From: Cellulomonas sp.
GTDB lineage: Bacteria > Actinomycetota > Actinomycetes > Actinomycetales > Cellulomonadaceae
Reading direction: 5' to 3'
Length of the DNA stretch: 33,327 nt
Assembly (NCBI GenBank): GCA_017882855.1
Contig: JADGOR010000014.1
Location: 1-33,327 of the forward strand
The notes under the pieces were generated by a model that did no database searches, was not told the origin of the DNA, and saw only the letters and a list, made by a program, of their open reading frames with translations. Positions 24,689 through 32,472 of this stretch are shown here, piece after piece. Each line of letters opens with the position of its first letter. The first letter of the stretch is position 1. Position numbers and translations under genes: made by a program.

Positions 24689-25042
24689 TCAGCCCCAGCC
24701 GAGGTCGTGGAGCCGGTCGTCGTCGATGCCGAAGTGGTGCGCGATCTCGTGCACCACAGTGACCAGGACCTCCTCGACGACCTCGGCGCGCGTCGCGCAC
24801 ATCGCGAGGGTCGGGTTGCGGAAGATCGTGATGCGGTCCGGGAGCGATCCGGCCGCCCACCAGCTGTCGCGGTCGGTGAGCGCGACGCCTTCGTAGAGCC
24901 CCAGCAGTTCCGGCTCGTCCTCGGGCGAGTCGTCCTCGACCAGCACGACGACGTTGTCCATCTCGGTCGCGAGCTCCGCCGGGATCTGGTCGAGCGCGTC
25001 GCGCACGGCATCCTCGAACGCCTCGCGCGACATCTTGACCAT
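24689..25042 (-). CDS. Small zincin-like metallopeptidase family protein
   Basis: A 117-aa acidic protein with the zinc motif HEIAHHFGID (HExxH) near residues 98-107 and an acidic residue shortly after it (DDDRLHD), as in the minimal zincin family common next to tRNA genes in actinobacteria. There is no signal peptide, so it is cytoplasmic; the substrate is unknown. Two starts are possible, ATG 25042 and ATG 25033; GAGG lies 2 and 11 nt upstream respectively, so the start is uncertain. Confidence 0.85.
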   Translation of the reverse strand: MVKMSREAFEDAVRDALDQIPAELATEMDNVVVLVEDDSPEDEPELLGLYEGVALTDRDSWWAAGSLPDRITIFRNPTLAMCATRAEVVEEVLVTVVHEIAHHFGIDDDRLHDLGWG

Positions 25043-25101
25043 GGCCTCATCCTGCCCCCGACCTGGGCCTTCGCACCCCCGTCCCGGGGCCGTAACTCAC
25101 T

Positions 25102-25131
25102 TTGCCGATCATCAGGGTGTGCCCCTATGCT
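25102..25131 (+). promoter_or_regulatory. Promoter of the tRNA Glu-Asp-Phe cluster
   Basis: TTGCCG (25102-25107) and TATGCT (25126-25131) are separated by 18 nt and lie about 40 nt before tRNA-Glu. They fit a housekeeping-sigma promoter well. Confidence 0.55.
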
Positions 25132-25171
25132 TGCCCAGGTCCTCGACGCTCGGACGTCCGGGCGTCCCGAC

Positions 25172-25244
25172 GCCCCCATCGTCTAGTGGCCTAGGACGCT
25201 GGCCTTTCACGCCGGTAACACGGGTTCGAATCCCGTTGGGGGTA
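25172..25244 (+). tRNA. tRNA-Glu (anticodon UUC)
   Basis: A 73-nt cloverleaf. Acceptor GCCCCCA pairs with TGGGGGT (one G-U), discriminator A. The anticodon loop CTTTCAC gives UUC, and the T-arm has GGGTTCGAATCCC. It is the first of three closely spaced tRNA genes. CCA is not encoded. Confidence 0.96.
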
Positions 25245-25292
25245 CGAGCATCGCCCGGAGTGATCCGGGAGCATCACAGGTCTGGTTCACCA

Positions 25293-25366
25293 GGCCCCGT
25301 AGCGCAGTTGGTTAGCGCGCCGCCCTGTCACGGCGGAGGTCGCGGGTTCGAGTCCCGTCGGGGTCG
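25293..25366 (+). tRNA. tRNA-Asp (anticodon GUC)
   Basis: A 74-nt cloverleaf. Acceptor GGCCCCG pairs with CGGGGTC, discriminator G as expected for Asp. The anticodon loop CTGTCAC gives GUC. It lies 48 nt after tRNA-Glu. CCA is not encoded. Confidence 0.96.
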
Positions 25367-25409
25367 CTCGACTGCCGCCCGGTCACTTCGACCGGGCGTC
25401 GTCGCAAGA

Positions 25410-25482
25410 GGCCAGATAGCTCAGTTGGTAGAGCGTCCGACTGAAAATCGGAAGGTCGGCGGTTCGACCCCGCCTCTGGCCA
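25410..25482 (+). tRNA. tRNA-Phe (anticodon GAA)
   Basis: A 73-nt cloverleaf. Acceptor GGCCAGA pairs with TCTGGCC, discriminator A. The anticodon loop CTGAAAA gives GAA. Unlike the two tRNAs before it, it is followed directly by CCA (25483-25485). An integrase remnant begins 91 nt downstream, which makes its 3' end a candidate attachment site. Confidence 0.96.
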
Positions 25483-25549
25483 CCACGTCAGTGCACGTCA
25501 GAGACGCAGCGACCCCGGCACAACCCGCCGGAGTCTCTGTCTGTCACAC

Positions 25550-25566
25550 GGGTGTCACGGACACCC
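25550..25566 (+). terminator. Hairpin after the tRNA cluster
   Basis: GGGTGTC (25550-25556) pairs with GACACCC (25560-25566) around a three-base loop, 64 nt after the tRNA-Phe CCA end. It is a likely terminator for the tRNA transcript. Confidence 0.5.
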
Positions 25567-25575
25567 CTCCGTGCA

Positions 25576-25773
25576 TCACTCGCCGACGGCACCTCTCAGA
25601 GCGGCGAGCATCTGCCCGACCGCTGCCAGGGCCGCCACATCGAGGTCCGCGTGGTCGTATGTCTCGACCGTGACTCGCTCGGAGTGTCCGTGCCAGGCAG
25701 CCACCATCCGGTCCGGGAGTCCTGCGGCCCGCAGGGCTACGACGCTGCGGTGCCATGAGGGTCCATCATCAGG
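25576..25773 (-). pseudogene. Tyrosine recombinase (integrase) C-terminal remnant
   Basis: About 65 minus-strand residues match the end of a phage/ICE tyrosine integrase. SWHRSVVALRAAGLPD corresponds to the HxxR-helix and A-G-V-P region. AAWHGHSERVTVETYDHADL carries the conserved GH and the nucleophile Tyr in ETYDH. A C-terminal helix follows to the stop. The rest of the catalytic domain and the arm-binding domain are missing; upstream residues are unrelated. It points toward tRNA-Phe, the usual arrangement for an element integrated there, and was probably left by deletion. No second attachment copy was found. Confidence 0.6.
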
Positions 25774-27389
25774 AGATGACGCCCGAGAGATCTGCGCGCG
25801 AAGGCCCGCGTCGCCGAACGTCGCACACCCCTTCTGTCGTCCTCGGTGAATGGTTCCTTTCGGCGGCCGAACGAGACAACCCCGATAGCCTTCTCGACTC
25901 ACGGCACCCTGACCCTCAGTCGTGGACGACGGGGAACGACGTCCGGCCACTCGTGCACGGAGTTGCCTACTTCCGTGAACTCCTGGAGTCGGTTCAGGCC
26001 ATGGGTAGTGGGGACCTGCTGCTGTTCACCGACTGGCGGGGGGACCCGGACGAGAGGCTCGACGGGCCCGGCTCGGAGGTGGGGCCGGTCTTCGCCGCTG
26101 CAGCCGCGCGTGGTGTCGACGTGCGTGGTCTGGTGTGGAGGTCCCACTTCGACCGCTTCGCCTACAGCGCGTCGGAGAACCGCCATCTGGGCGCGGAGAT
26201 CGAGGCGGCCGGAGGGCAGTGCCTCCTGGACATGCGCGTCCGCGTCCTCGGGTCGCATCACCAGAAGCTGGTGGTGCTACGTCACCCGGCTCGGCCCGAG
26301 AACGACGTCGCCTTTCTCGGCGGCATCGATCTGTGCCACGGACGGCGCGACGACGCACGACATGGCGGCGACCCCCAAGGTCAGCCGATGGCGAGGGTCT
26401 ACGGGAGCACGCCTCCTTGGCACGACATCCAGCTCGCGCTGCGGGGGCCTGCCGTAGGTGACGCCGAGGCCGTCTTCCGCGAGCGGTGGGACGACCGCGC
26501 TGCGCTGAGCCGAAACCCCGTTCACCTCGTCGGCGAGCTGATCCACCGGGAGCAGCGGCGAGCGCGACCCCTGCCAGACCAGGGGCCCGATCCCGCTCCA
26601 CGCGGGGACGTCGCCGTCCAGCTGCTCCGCACGTACCCGGTGCGTCGCCCGGGCTACCCGTTTGCGCGCCGCGGAGAACGAAGCGTGGCGCGCGGCTACA
26701 CCAAGGCACTGTCCCGCGCACGCTCGCTCGTGTACGTCGAGGACCAATACCTGTGGTCGACCGACATCGCGGCCGTATACGCCGACGCGCTGCGTCGGGA
26801 GCCACAGCTGCGGATGGTGTTCGTGATCCCGCGCTACCCCGATCAGGACGGCCGGATCTCGATGCCCCCCAATCTCGTGGGGCGGGCACCTGCCTTGGAG
26901 CTGTTGCGGGAGGCCGGTGGCGACCGGGTCGCCGTCTACGGCCTGGAGAACGAGCAAGGGACGCCGGTCTATGTCCATGCCAAGGCCTGCGTCGTCGACG
27001 ACACGTGGGCGTGCATCGGTTCGGACAATGCGAACCGACGATCGTGGACTCACGACAGCGAACTGAGCGCAGGCTTCGCCGACACGTCCTCGACGAGTGC
27101 CGCCCGCTCACTGCGTCTCGAGCTCGCGCACGAACATCTGGGTAGCGCGGCATCCGAGTACGACCTCGACGACCCCGCGCAGTGGTTCAAGGCGTTCCGC
27201 GACACCGCCCGAGCCCTTGACGACTGGCACGTCGGTCAGGGCTCCGGCTCTCGACCGCCCGGACAACTTCGCACCTACGCCCAGGCCGCGCAGCCCAGAA
27301 GGACGCGGCTGTGGGCCAGACCCCTCTACCGGCTGGTGTTCGACCCCGATGGCCGCAGCCTGCGGATGCGTTTGTCTCGCAGGTACTGA
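25755..27389 (+). CDS. Phospholipase D-like (HKD) protein
   Basis: Up to 544 aa, no signal peptide or membrane helix. The second HKD motif is complete (H408, K410, D415 in HAKACVVD, then GSDNANRRSW). The first has H169 and K171 (SHHQKLVVL) followed by AFLGGIDLCHGRRD, but Arg stands where the Asp of HxKxxxxD would be. Conservation begins around GEWFLSAAERDNP (residue 31). It could hydrolyse phospholipids or another phosphodiester. The start is unclear: ATG 25755 and ATG 25776 both lack a well-spaced ribosome site, and the first overlaps the integrase remnant. Its place beside a tRNA and an integrase stub suggests acquisition by transfer. Confidence 0.85.
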   Translation: MRVHHQEMTPERSAREGPRRRTSHTPSVVLGEWFLSAAERDNPDSLLDSRHPDPQSWTTGNDVRPLVHGVAYFRELLESVQAMGSGDLLLFTDWRGDPDERLDGPGSEVGPVFAAAAARGVDVRGLVWRSHFDRFAYSASENRHLGAEIEAAGGQCLLDMRVRVLGSHHQKLVVLRHPARPENDVAFLGGIDLCHGRRDDARHGGDPQGQPMARVYGSTPPWHDIQLALRGPAVGDAEAVFRERWDDRAALSRNPVHLVGELIHREQRRARPLPDQGPDPAPRGDVAVQLLRTYPVRRPGYPFARRGERSVARGYTKALSRARSLVYVEDQYLWSTDIAAVYADALRREPQLRMVFVIPRYPDQDGRISMPPNLVGRAPALELLREAGGDRVAVYGLENEQGTPVYVHAKACVVDDTWACIGSDNANRRSWTHDSELSAGFADTSSTSAARSLRLELAHEHLGSAASEYDLDDPAQWFKAFRDTARALDDWHVGQGSGSRPPGQLRTYAQAAQPRRTRLWARPLYRLVFDPDGRSLRMRLSRRY

Positions 27390-27447
27390 CCGGTCGAGCA
27401 TCGGGTGCTTGTCCGGAATGCTTGACTGCTTGGACGCGGACAGACAC

Positions 27448-27483
27448 CGGCCCGGCGTGCGTCGACAGCCACGCGCCGGGCCG
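27448..27483. terminator. Hairpin downstream of the phospholipase D-like gene
   Basis: CGGCCCGGCG (27448-27457) pairs with CGCCGGGCCG (27474-27483) around a 16-nt loop, 58 nt after the phospholipase D-like stop. It lies directly beside a second hairpin; together they could insulate two convergent genes. Confidence 0.5.
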
Positions 27484-27485
27484 GG

Positions 27486-27515
27486 CCGGTGACCCGCCCC
27501 CTGGTGGGTCACCGG
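27486..27515 (-). terminator. Terminator hairpin after the efflux operon
   Basis: CCGGTGACCC (27486-27495) pairs perfectly with GGGTCACCGG (27506-27515) around a 10-nt loop, 16 nt past the stop of the Gly-rich protein gene, the last gene of the efflux operon. Confidence 0.65.
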
Positions 27516-27531
27516 AGAACTGCAGCCGTGC

Positions 27532-28236
27532 CTAGCTGGTGGTCGTCGCCGCCGGGAGCACGAAGACCCGAGTCGCGGTGCGGTTGCCCGCGGTGTCCTG
27601 CGTCGTGTCGACCACGACGCTTGCCTTCGCCAGCACGTCAGCAGCAGTGCCTGCGGTCGTCTTCTCGACCGCAGCCCCGGCCGGAAGCGCGATGGTGACA
27701 TCGCCGGCGCGGGTCTGGATCGTCATCGTGCTGCCGGAGACCGCCGTGACCGTCCCGCTGACAGCGCCGGCTCCGAAGAGCCCACCGAGCCCGCCTGCGC
27801 TACCGCCGGCACCACCGGCGCCGCCACCCGTTCCCGGCGTGGCGGCGTTGCCGCCTCCGAAGCCACCACCGGCGAGGCCACCACCAGCGCCCCCGCCTTG
27901 GCACAACCGGGTGATGAAGGCGCCGCCGCCCGCGCCCGAAGTCCCCGGCGTCCCGCACGGCAGCGTCCCGGCGGACGCCTGAGCGACCGCTTCGACCAGG
28001 GTCGAGGGGCCCGAGTGGGTGGTGAAGTGACCGAGCGCGAAGCCGCCGCCGAACAACAGCAGCCCGCCGACGATCCCGATTGTCTGGAGCCTGAACCTGG
28101 CCTGATCGCGTTGCTTGCGCTGGGGGGCGGCGGCCAGGTCGGTCAGGTCGGGCATCGTGTACGACGACGCCGGGCCCTGCTGCGGGGTGGGGACGACCGG
28201 CGGCTGCGCGGCGGCCGGATCGATGGGCTGTGTCAT
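27532..28236 (-). CDS. Gly-rich membrane-anchored protein with DUF5666-like domain
   Basis: A 234-aa protein with a Pro-rich cytoplasmic N-terminus (1-40), one membrane helix (about 51-70) and an outside region with two cysteines (94, 112). A long Gly-rich low-complexity stretch (about 102-157) follows, then a small beta-domain (about 158-228; SGTVTAVSGSTMTIQTRAG) like the OB-fold-type DUF5666. It is the last gene of the MacA/MacB-type operon, 105 nt after the permease. ATG 28236 has GGAG upstream. The function is unknown; a periplasmic-face partner of the efflux pump is a guess from context. Confidence 0.75.
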   Translation of the reverse strand: MTQPIDPAAAQPPVVPTPQQGPASSYTMPDLTDLAAAPQRKQRDQARFRLQTIGIVGGLLLFGGGFALGHFTTHSGPSTLVEAVAQASAGTLPCGTPGTSGAGGGAFITRLCQGGGAGGGLAGGGFGGGNAATPGTGGGAGGAGGSAGGLGGLFGAGAVSGTVTAVSGSTMTIQTRAGDVTIALPAGAAVEKTTAGTAADVLAKASVVVDTTQDTAGNRTATRVFVLPAATTTS

Positions 28237-28341
28237 GACGACTCCAAGGTTGCTCGACGTTTCGTGGACTGTGGGGATGGCGTGATGTTCGTTGTCGGTC
28301 GACCGCCGGTGCGGTGGCCGAGGATCAGGGGCGGCGGCCGC

Positions 28342-29559
28342 TCACTCATACCTCAGCGCTTCCACCGGATCGAGACCGGCAGCCTGCCGGGCGGGCAGGA
28401 AGCCGGCGACGATGCCGACTAGGAGCGAGGAGAAGAACGCGAGGGCGATACCCGGCAGGCTGGCCCTCGCGGGGACATTGACGGCCGCGCCGACGGGCCC
28501 GGTGACCAGGACGCCCACAACGACCCCGATCAGCGCGCCGCCGAGGCTCACGATCACCGCCTCGACCAAGAACTGCCGGCCGATGTCGCGGCGTCGGGCG
28601 CCGATGGCCTTGCGGGTGCCGATCTCCCGGACCCGCTCGCGGACCGAGACGAGCATCGTGTTCGCGATCCCTATCCCGCCCACCACCAGGGCGATCGCCG
28701 CGATGCCGATGAGGAAGTTCCGCAAGGTCGCGGACTGATCGCTCGCCACCGTGAGCAGCTGGTTCTGGCTGACCAGGCTGAAGTCGTCGGACGCCGAGGC
28801 GGCCAGCCCGTGCCGGCTCCGCAATGTCAGCTCGATGGCGCTCGACGCGTAGGCGATCGCGTTCGGGTCGTTGACCGAGACGCCGATCGTCCGCAGCGTC
28901 GTGCCACCGGTGAACGCCGCCTGCACCGTGCTGATCGGCGCGAAGACGAAGTCGTCGGGGTTCGCGAATCCCGACCCACCCTTGGGCTCGGTCACCCCGA
29001 TCACCTCGAACGGGATGCCGTTGAGCTCCACGGTCGTCCCGACGATCTGCTCCGGCGTCATGTTGAGGTTGGCGACCGTCGTCGGCCCCAGCACGGCGAC
29101 CCGCAGCGACTTGGCGACCTCGACGTCGCTCAGGAAGGTCCCGGTCTGAACGGTGTAGGAGCGGACGTGCGCCTCGGCCGGCGACGTGCCGGTCATAGAC
29201 GTCGTGGTGTTGTTCCGGCCGGCGACGACGACGACGTTGCTGACCGGCATCTCCGGCGCGACCGCCGCGATCCCTGGCAACGGGACCAGCGCCGCGGCGT
29301 CGTCCTCGGTCAACGTGGTGGCCGTTCCGGCCGCTCCGCGGACGCCGCCGGTGAAGGACGCGCCGGCATTGACCGACAGCAGGTTGGTCCCGAGGCTCGC
29401 GATCCGGCTGGTCAGGGCCGCTTGAGTGCCCTGGCCGACACCGATCAGCGAGACGAGCGCGGCGACCCCGATGATCACGCCCAGGGCCGTCAGCCCGGTG
29501 CGCAGCGCGTTCGTGCGCAACCGCCGCATCGCGAGTCGGAGCGCCTCCAGGTAGCTCAT
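28342..29559 (-). CDS. MacB-type ABC transporter permease (FtsX domain)
   Basis: A 405-aa permease: one N-terminal membrane helix (LRTGLTALGVIIGVAALVSL), a roughly 220-residue extracytoplasmic MacB periplasmic-core domain, then three C-terminal helices. The FtsX signature VRERVREIGTRKAIGARRRD lies in the cytoplasmic loop between two of them. The terminus DPVEALRYE is typical of the family. It overlaps the ATPase gene by four bases (ATGA). With the ATPase and adaptor it forms a mechanotransmission-type exporter, likely for peptides, lipids or antibiotics rather than an importer. Confidence 0.92.
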   Translation of the reverse strand: MSYLEALRLAMRRLRTNALRTGLTALGVIIGVAALVSLIGVGQGTQAALTSRIASLGTNLLSVNAGASFTGGVRGAAGTATTLTEDDAAALVPLPGIAAVAPEMPVSNVVVVAGRNNTTTSMTGTSPAEAHVRSYTVQTGTFLSDVEVAKSLRVAVLGPTTVANLNMTPEQIVGTTVELNGIPFEVIGVTEPKGGSGFANPDDFVFAPISTVQAAFTGGTTLRTIGVSVNDPNAIAYASSAIELTLRSRHGLAASASDDFSLVSQNQLLTVASDQSATLRNFLIGIAAIALVVGGIGIANTMLVSVRERVREIGTRKAIGARRRDIGRQFLVEAVIVSLGGALIGVVVGVLVTGPVGAAVNVPARASLPGIALAFFSSLLVGIVAGFLPARQAAGLDPVEALRYE

Positions 29560-30284
29560 GCCAGCGCCCCCGCCTGCGCATACGCCGCGCTGTTCTCGTC
29601 GGACACGATCCGGCCGTCCTCGACCCGCAGCACCCGCTCGGCCCGAGCCGCGATGCGCGGGTCGTGCGTGATCGTGACCAGGGTGAGGCCCTCTGAGTGC
29701 AGCTGCGCGAGCAGCGAGAAGATCTCGGCACTCGAGGTGGAGTCCAGATTCCCGGTCGGTTCGTCGGCGAGCAGCAGCGGTGGCCGCGTGACGAGCGCCC
29801 GGGCGATCGCCACCCGCTGGCGCTGGCCGCCCGAGAGCTGCGACGGGTCGTGGTGCATCCGGTCGCTCAGCCCGACCCGGTCGAGCGCCTCGCGCGCTCG
29901 TTCGGTCCGTTCCTTGCGCTTGACCCCCGCGTAGACCAAGGGGGCGGCGACGTTGTCGAGTGCGGTCTCCCCTGAGACCAGGTTGAAGTTCTGGAACACG
30001 AAGCCGATGGCCCGGTTGCGCAGGGCGGCGCTGTGATCGTCATCGAGGCGAGCCGTGTCGACGCCGGCGAACAGGTATCGTCCCGCGCTCGGCCGATCCA
30101 GCAGTCCGAGGAGGTGCAGCAGGGTCGACTTGCCCGAGCCCGAGGGGCCCATGATGGCGACGCTCTCGCCGAGGGCGATCGAGAAGGTCACGCCGCGAAG
30201 CGCGCGGACCTCGCTCTCGCCCATCCGGTAGACGCGCTGGAGGTCCTCACCGACCAGCAGCGCCTGCGCCTCGGTCCCAGTCAT
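29556..30284 (-). CDS. MacB/LolD-type ABC transporter ATPase
   Basis: A 242-aa ATPase with Walker A GPSGSGKST (46-54), signature LSGGQRQRVAIARAL and Walker B LLLADEPTGNLDS, plus the H-loop (THDPRIA). It is of the LolCDE/MacB/FtsE-like class, in which the ATPase and permease are separate chains. Four-base ATGA overlaps on both sides (adaptor gene before, permease after) show a tightly coupled operon. Confidence 0.95.
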   Translation of the reverse strand: MTGTEAQALLVGEDLQRVYRMGESEVRALRGVTFSIALGESVAIMGPSGSGKSTLLHLLGLLDRPSAGRYLFAGVDTARLDDDHSAALRNRAIGFVFQNFNLVSGETALDNVAAPLVYAGVKRKERTERAREALDRVGLSDRMHHDPSQLSGGQRQRVAIARALVTRPPLLLADEPTGNLDSTSSAEIFSLLAQLHSEGLTLVTITHDPRIAARAERVLRVEDGRIVSDENSAAYAQAGALA

Positions 30285-31771
30285 CCGCCGGTCCTGGTCC
30301 GGTTGGTGGTGCCGCCGAAGCCGCCGGTGCCACCGCCGAGTCCGCCGATGCCGCCGGCACCGCCGGCACCGCCGGCACCGCCGGTCGTCGTCGAGAGCGG
30401 GTTCACGACGCCGGTGACGACCGTGTCACCCGCGTTGAGGCCTGCCACGATCTCCGTGGTGCTCGCCGTCGACAGCCCGATCGTCACCGGTCGGGTCTGT
30501 GGAACACCGTTGACCATCACCTGCACGGTCGGGCTCGCGGTCGAGCCCTGGATCGCGGTGGTCGGCACGGCGAGGACGCTCTGCTGCGACGCGATCGTGA
30601 TGCTGATCTGGGCCGACATCCCGGGGAGCAGCCCCGGAGGCGCCGTCGCGAGCTGCAGGTCGACCGGGAAGGTGACGGCCGAGGAGGTTCCGCCGGTGCT
30701 GCTGTTCGCCTGGGTCGGCAGCGCGACGAGCGTCGCCTTCGCGCTCGAGCCGAGGGCAGGGAAGGTCACGTCGGCGATCAGTCCCGCCTTCAGCTTGGTG
30801 ATGTCGAGCTCGGCCACCGAGGCGACGACCTGCAGCCCGTCGGAGCGGAGCTGGACAGCGGTGCCCGACGGTGCCCCCGTGCCCACCGTGAGGTCGACCG
30901 CCGTGACGATGCCGGCGATCGGCGCGGTCAACGACGTCGACGCGGCCGCCACTCGAGCCGCGGCGAGCGAGCTGGTCGCCGTAGTGACGCCGTTCTGGGC
31001 CTGGGTCACGCTCAAGCGGGCTTGCGCGATCGCCGAGTTGTCAGAAGCAACGGTGGCCGACGGGGTCGACGCGGTGCTGACCGCGTGCTGCGCACTCTGC
31101 ACGGCACCTTGCGCCTGGACGACTTGCGCCTGGCCCTGCGCGACCGCGACGTCGTCGCTCGCCAGCTGGCTCGCCGTCGTGCCGGCCGGCTCGGCTGCCA
31201 GCTTGGCCTGCGCCGCTGCGAGCTGGGCCTCGGCCACGGTCAGCTGGGCCTGAGCCGTCGCGAGCTGCGACTTCGCGGCAGCGACGACCGAGGCCACGGA
31301 CGGCTCCGCGACCAGCCGGGCCAGGGCGGAGCTGAGCTGCGACTGGGCCGACGTCACCTGGGCCTGGGCCACCGCGAGCTGGCCGGTCGCCGCGGTCACC
31401 GCCGCCCGCTGGCTCGCGCCGTCCACGGTCGCGAGCACCGCGCCGGCGTCGACATGCTGCCCGACAGCCACGTTCACCGCCGACACCGTCGACGTCGTCG
31501 TGCCGGTGCCCGAGCCCTGCGAGCTGCTGGCGGAGGCGCTGCTGCTCGACCCGCTCGACCCGGTGGACGTCCCGGTCGAACCGAAGGAGAGCGCGAGCGT
31601 CGTCTGCGGCTGCACGGTGCCGGTGGCGGCGACGCTGTCCGTGACGTTCGACCGCGCAGCCGTCGCGGTCAGGTACTGGACCGGCGAGGCCGTTGCGCGT
31701 CGGGTGTTCCACCACAAGAACCCAACGACCACGAGAGCCACGACGAGGACACCGACGACAGCACGTTTCAT
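30281..31771 (-). CDS. MacA-type efflux adaptor (HlyD/RND membrane-fusion protein)
   Basis: A 496-aa protein with an N-terminal membrane helix (about 4-22) and a biotinyl-lipoyl-like half-motif split by a Ser-rich insert (about 65-93). A long alpha-helical hairpin rich in AQAQLTAAEAQL-like heptads (about 125-275) follows, then the second lipoyl half (LTAPIAGIVTAVDLTVG) and a beta-barrel domain. The last 35 residues are a Gly-rich tail. In a monoderm such adaptors link the exporter to the cell envelope rather than to TolC. ATG 31771 is chosen as the start of the hydrophobic helix; no strong ribosome site is seen, and longer starts add unrelated residues. It is the first gene of the operon. Confidence 0.9.
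   Translation of the reverse strand: MKRAVVGVLVVALVVVGFLWWNTRRATASPVQYLTATAARSNVTDSVAATGTVQPQTTLALSFGSTGTSTGSSGSSSSASASSSQGSGTGTTTSTVSAVNVAVGQHVDAGAVLATVDGASQRAAVTAATGQLAVAQAQVTSAQSQLSSALARLVAEPSVASVVAAAKSQLATAQAQLTVAEAQLAAAQAKLAAEPAGTTASQLASDDVAVAQGQAQVVQAQGAVQSAQHAVSTASTPSATVASDNSAIAQARLSVTQAQNGVTTATSSLAAARVAAASTSLTAPIAGIVTAVDLTVGTGAPSGTAVQLRSDGLQVVASVAELDITKLKAGLIADVTFPALGSSAKATLVALPTQANSSTGGTSSAVTFPVDLQLATAPPGLLPGMSAQISITIASQQSVLAVPTTAIQGSTASPTVQVMVNGVPQTRPVTIGLSTASTTEIVAGLNAGDTVVTGVVNPLSTTTGGAGGAGGAGGIGGLGGGTGGFGGTTNRTRTGG
30351..30384. repeat. 9-bp tandem repeat in the adaptor gene
   Basis: CCGCCGGCA occurs three times in tandem plus a partial fourth copy, encoding GGA units of the Gly-rich tail. 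Copy number is likely to vary by slippage. Confidence 0.7.
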
Positions 31772-31908
31772 AGGTGCGGTCCAGTGCGCCAGCCTGGGAG
31801 CCACCTGGGTAGTTCGTGGCGGTTTGCCGTGGAAGGCGTGGCCGGGTTGTGCCCCCCACCCCTACGGACCGGCTTGCGACCAGTTGATGGCCCGCGCGGC
31901 GCGGACGG

Positions 31909-32373
31909 CTAGCGAGGCTTCGTCGCGGCGAGCGAGCTCAGGATCTTCTGGATCGCGGCGTCCTGGGCCAGCAGGTGCGCCTGGATCTGCTTGGCCTCTT
32001 CCAGCACGGCCGAGGCGTCGTCGTAGGTTGCCTGGGACCGAGCATCCGCCGCCGCCGCCTGGACGTTCTGCCCGACGATGATGATCGGCAGAAGCACGAG
32101 CTGCAAGAACGTCTGCGCGATCCAGGCGATGATGATGATTCGGTCGCCGGTCTTGAAGGCTGACGGCGCGCTGACGAGTGCGAGCAGCGTGAAGAGGTAC
32201 GCCGACCACATGGTGCCGACGATGAGGGTGATCTTCAGCCCGACCTTGGTGTTGAACCGCCCGATCGGGCCGGGGCCGTGGATCGTTGCAGCGGCCGCGG
32301 CCACCTTGGGCGCGCCGGCCTCCTTGCGCTTCTCGACGTGCGGGTGGGGCTTGTAGTCGAAGAGTTCTGGCAT
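31909..32373 (-). CDS. Small two-helix membrane protein, DUF1003-like topology
   Basis: A 154-aa protein. A soluble N-terminus (PELFDYKPHPHVEKRK) is followed by a predicted re-entrant or amphipathic part and two membrane helices (about 45-66 and 78-99), then a C-terminal helix with a coiled-coil look (EEAKQIQAHLLAQDAAIQKI). The order resembles the DUF1003 group of membrane proteins, but I cannot confirm membership. ATG 32373 is preferred over an earlier start because the upstream 17 residues look unrelated. It is separated by 137 nt from the efflux operon on the same strand, so it is probably a separate unit. Confidence 0.7.
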   Translation of the reverse strand: MPELFDYKPHPHVEKRKEAGAPKVAAAAATIHGPGPIGRFNTKVGLKITLIVGTMWSAYLFTLLALVSAPSAFKTGDRIIIIAWIAQTFLQLVLLPIIIVGQNVQAAAADARSQATYDDASAVLEEAKQIQAHLLAQDAAIQKILSSLAATKPR

Positions 32374-32397
32374 GCCGCCCAGCGTGTCACGGCGGAA

Positions 32398-32422
32398 GGT
32401 GCGCGGCGCGGCGACGCGCACC
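32398..32422 (-). terminator. Hairpin after the polytopic membrane protein gene
   Basis: GGTGCGCG (32398-32405) pairs with CGCGCACC (32415-32422) across nine bases, 51 nt after that gene's stop and upstream of the next start. It is short and GC-only, so moderate at best. Confidence 0.35.
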
Positions 32423-32472
32423 ACCCAGACGTGCGGCGTGACCTGGCGCGCCGGCCCGTCGACGCGTGCCGC

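Noticed and set aside
25160-25175. Hairpin GGGCGTC-CC-GACGCCC over the 5' end of tRNA-Glu
   Set aside because: It would compete with the tRNA fold but is easily explained by GC-rich leader sequence; no evidence of regulation.
25483-27531. Second attachment copy of the tRNA-Phe 3' end
   Set aside because: Looked for by eye downstream of the phospholipase D-like gene; no convincing match found.
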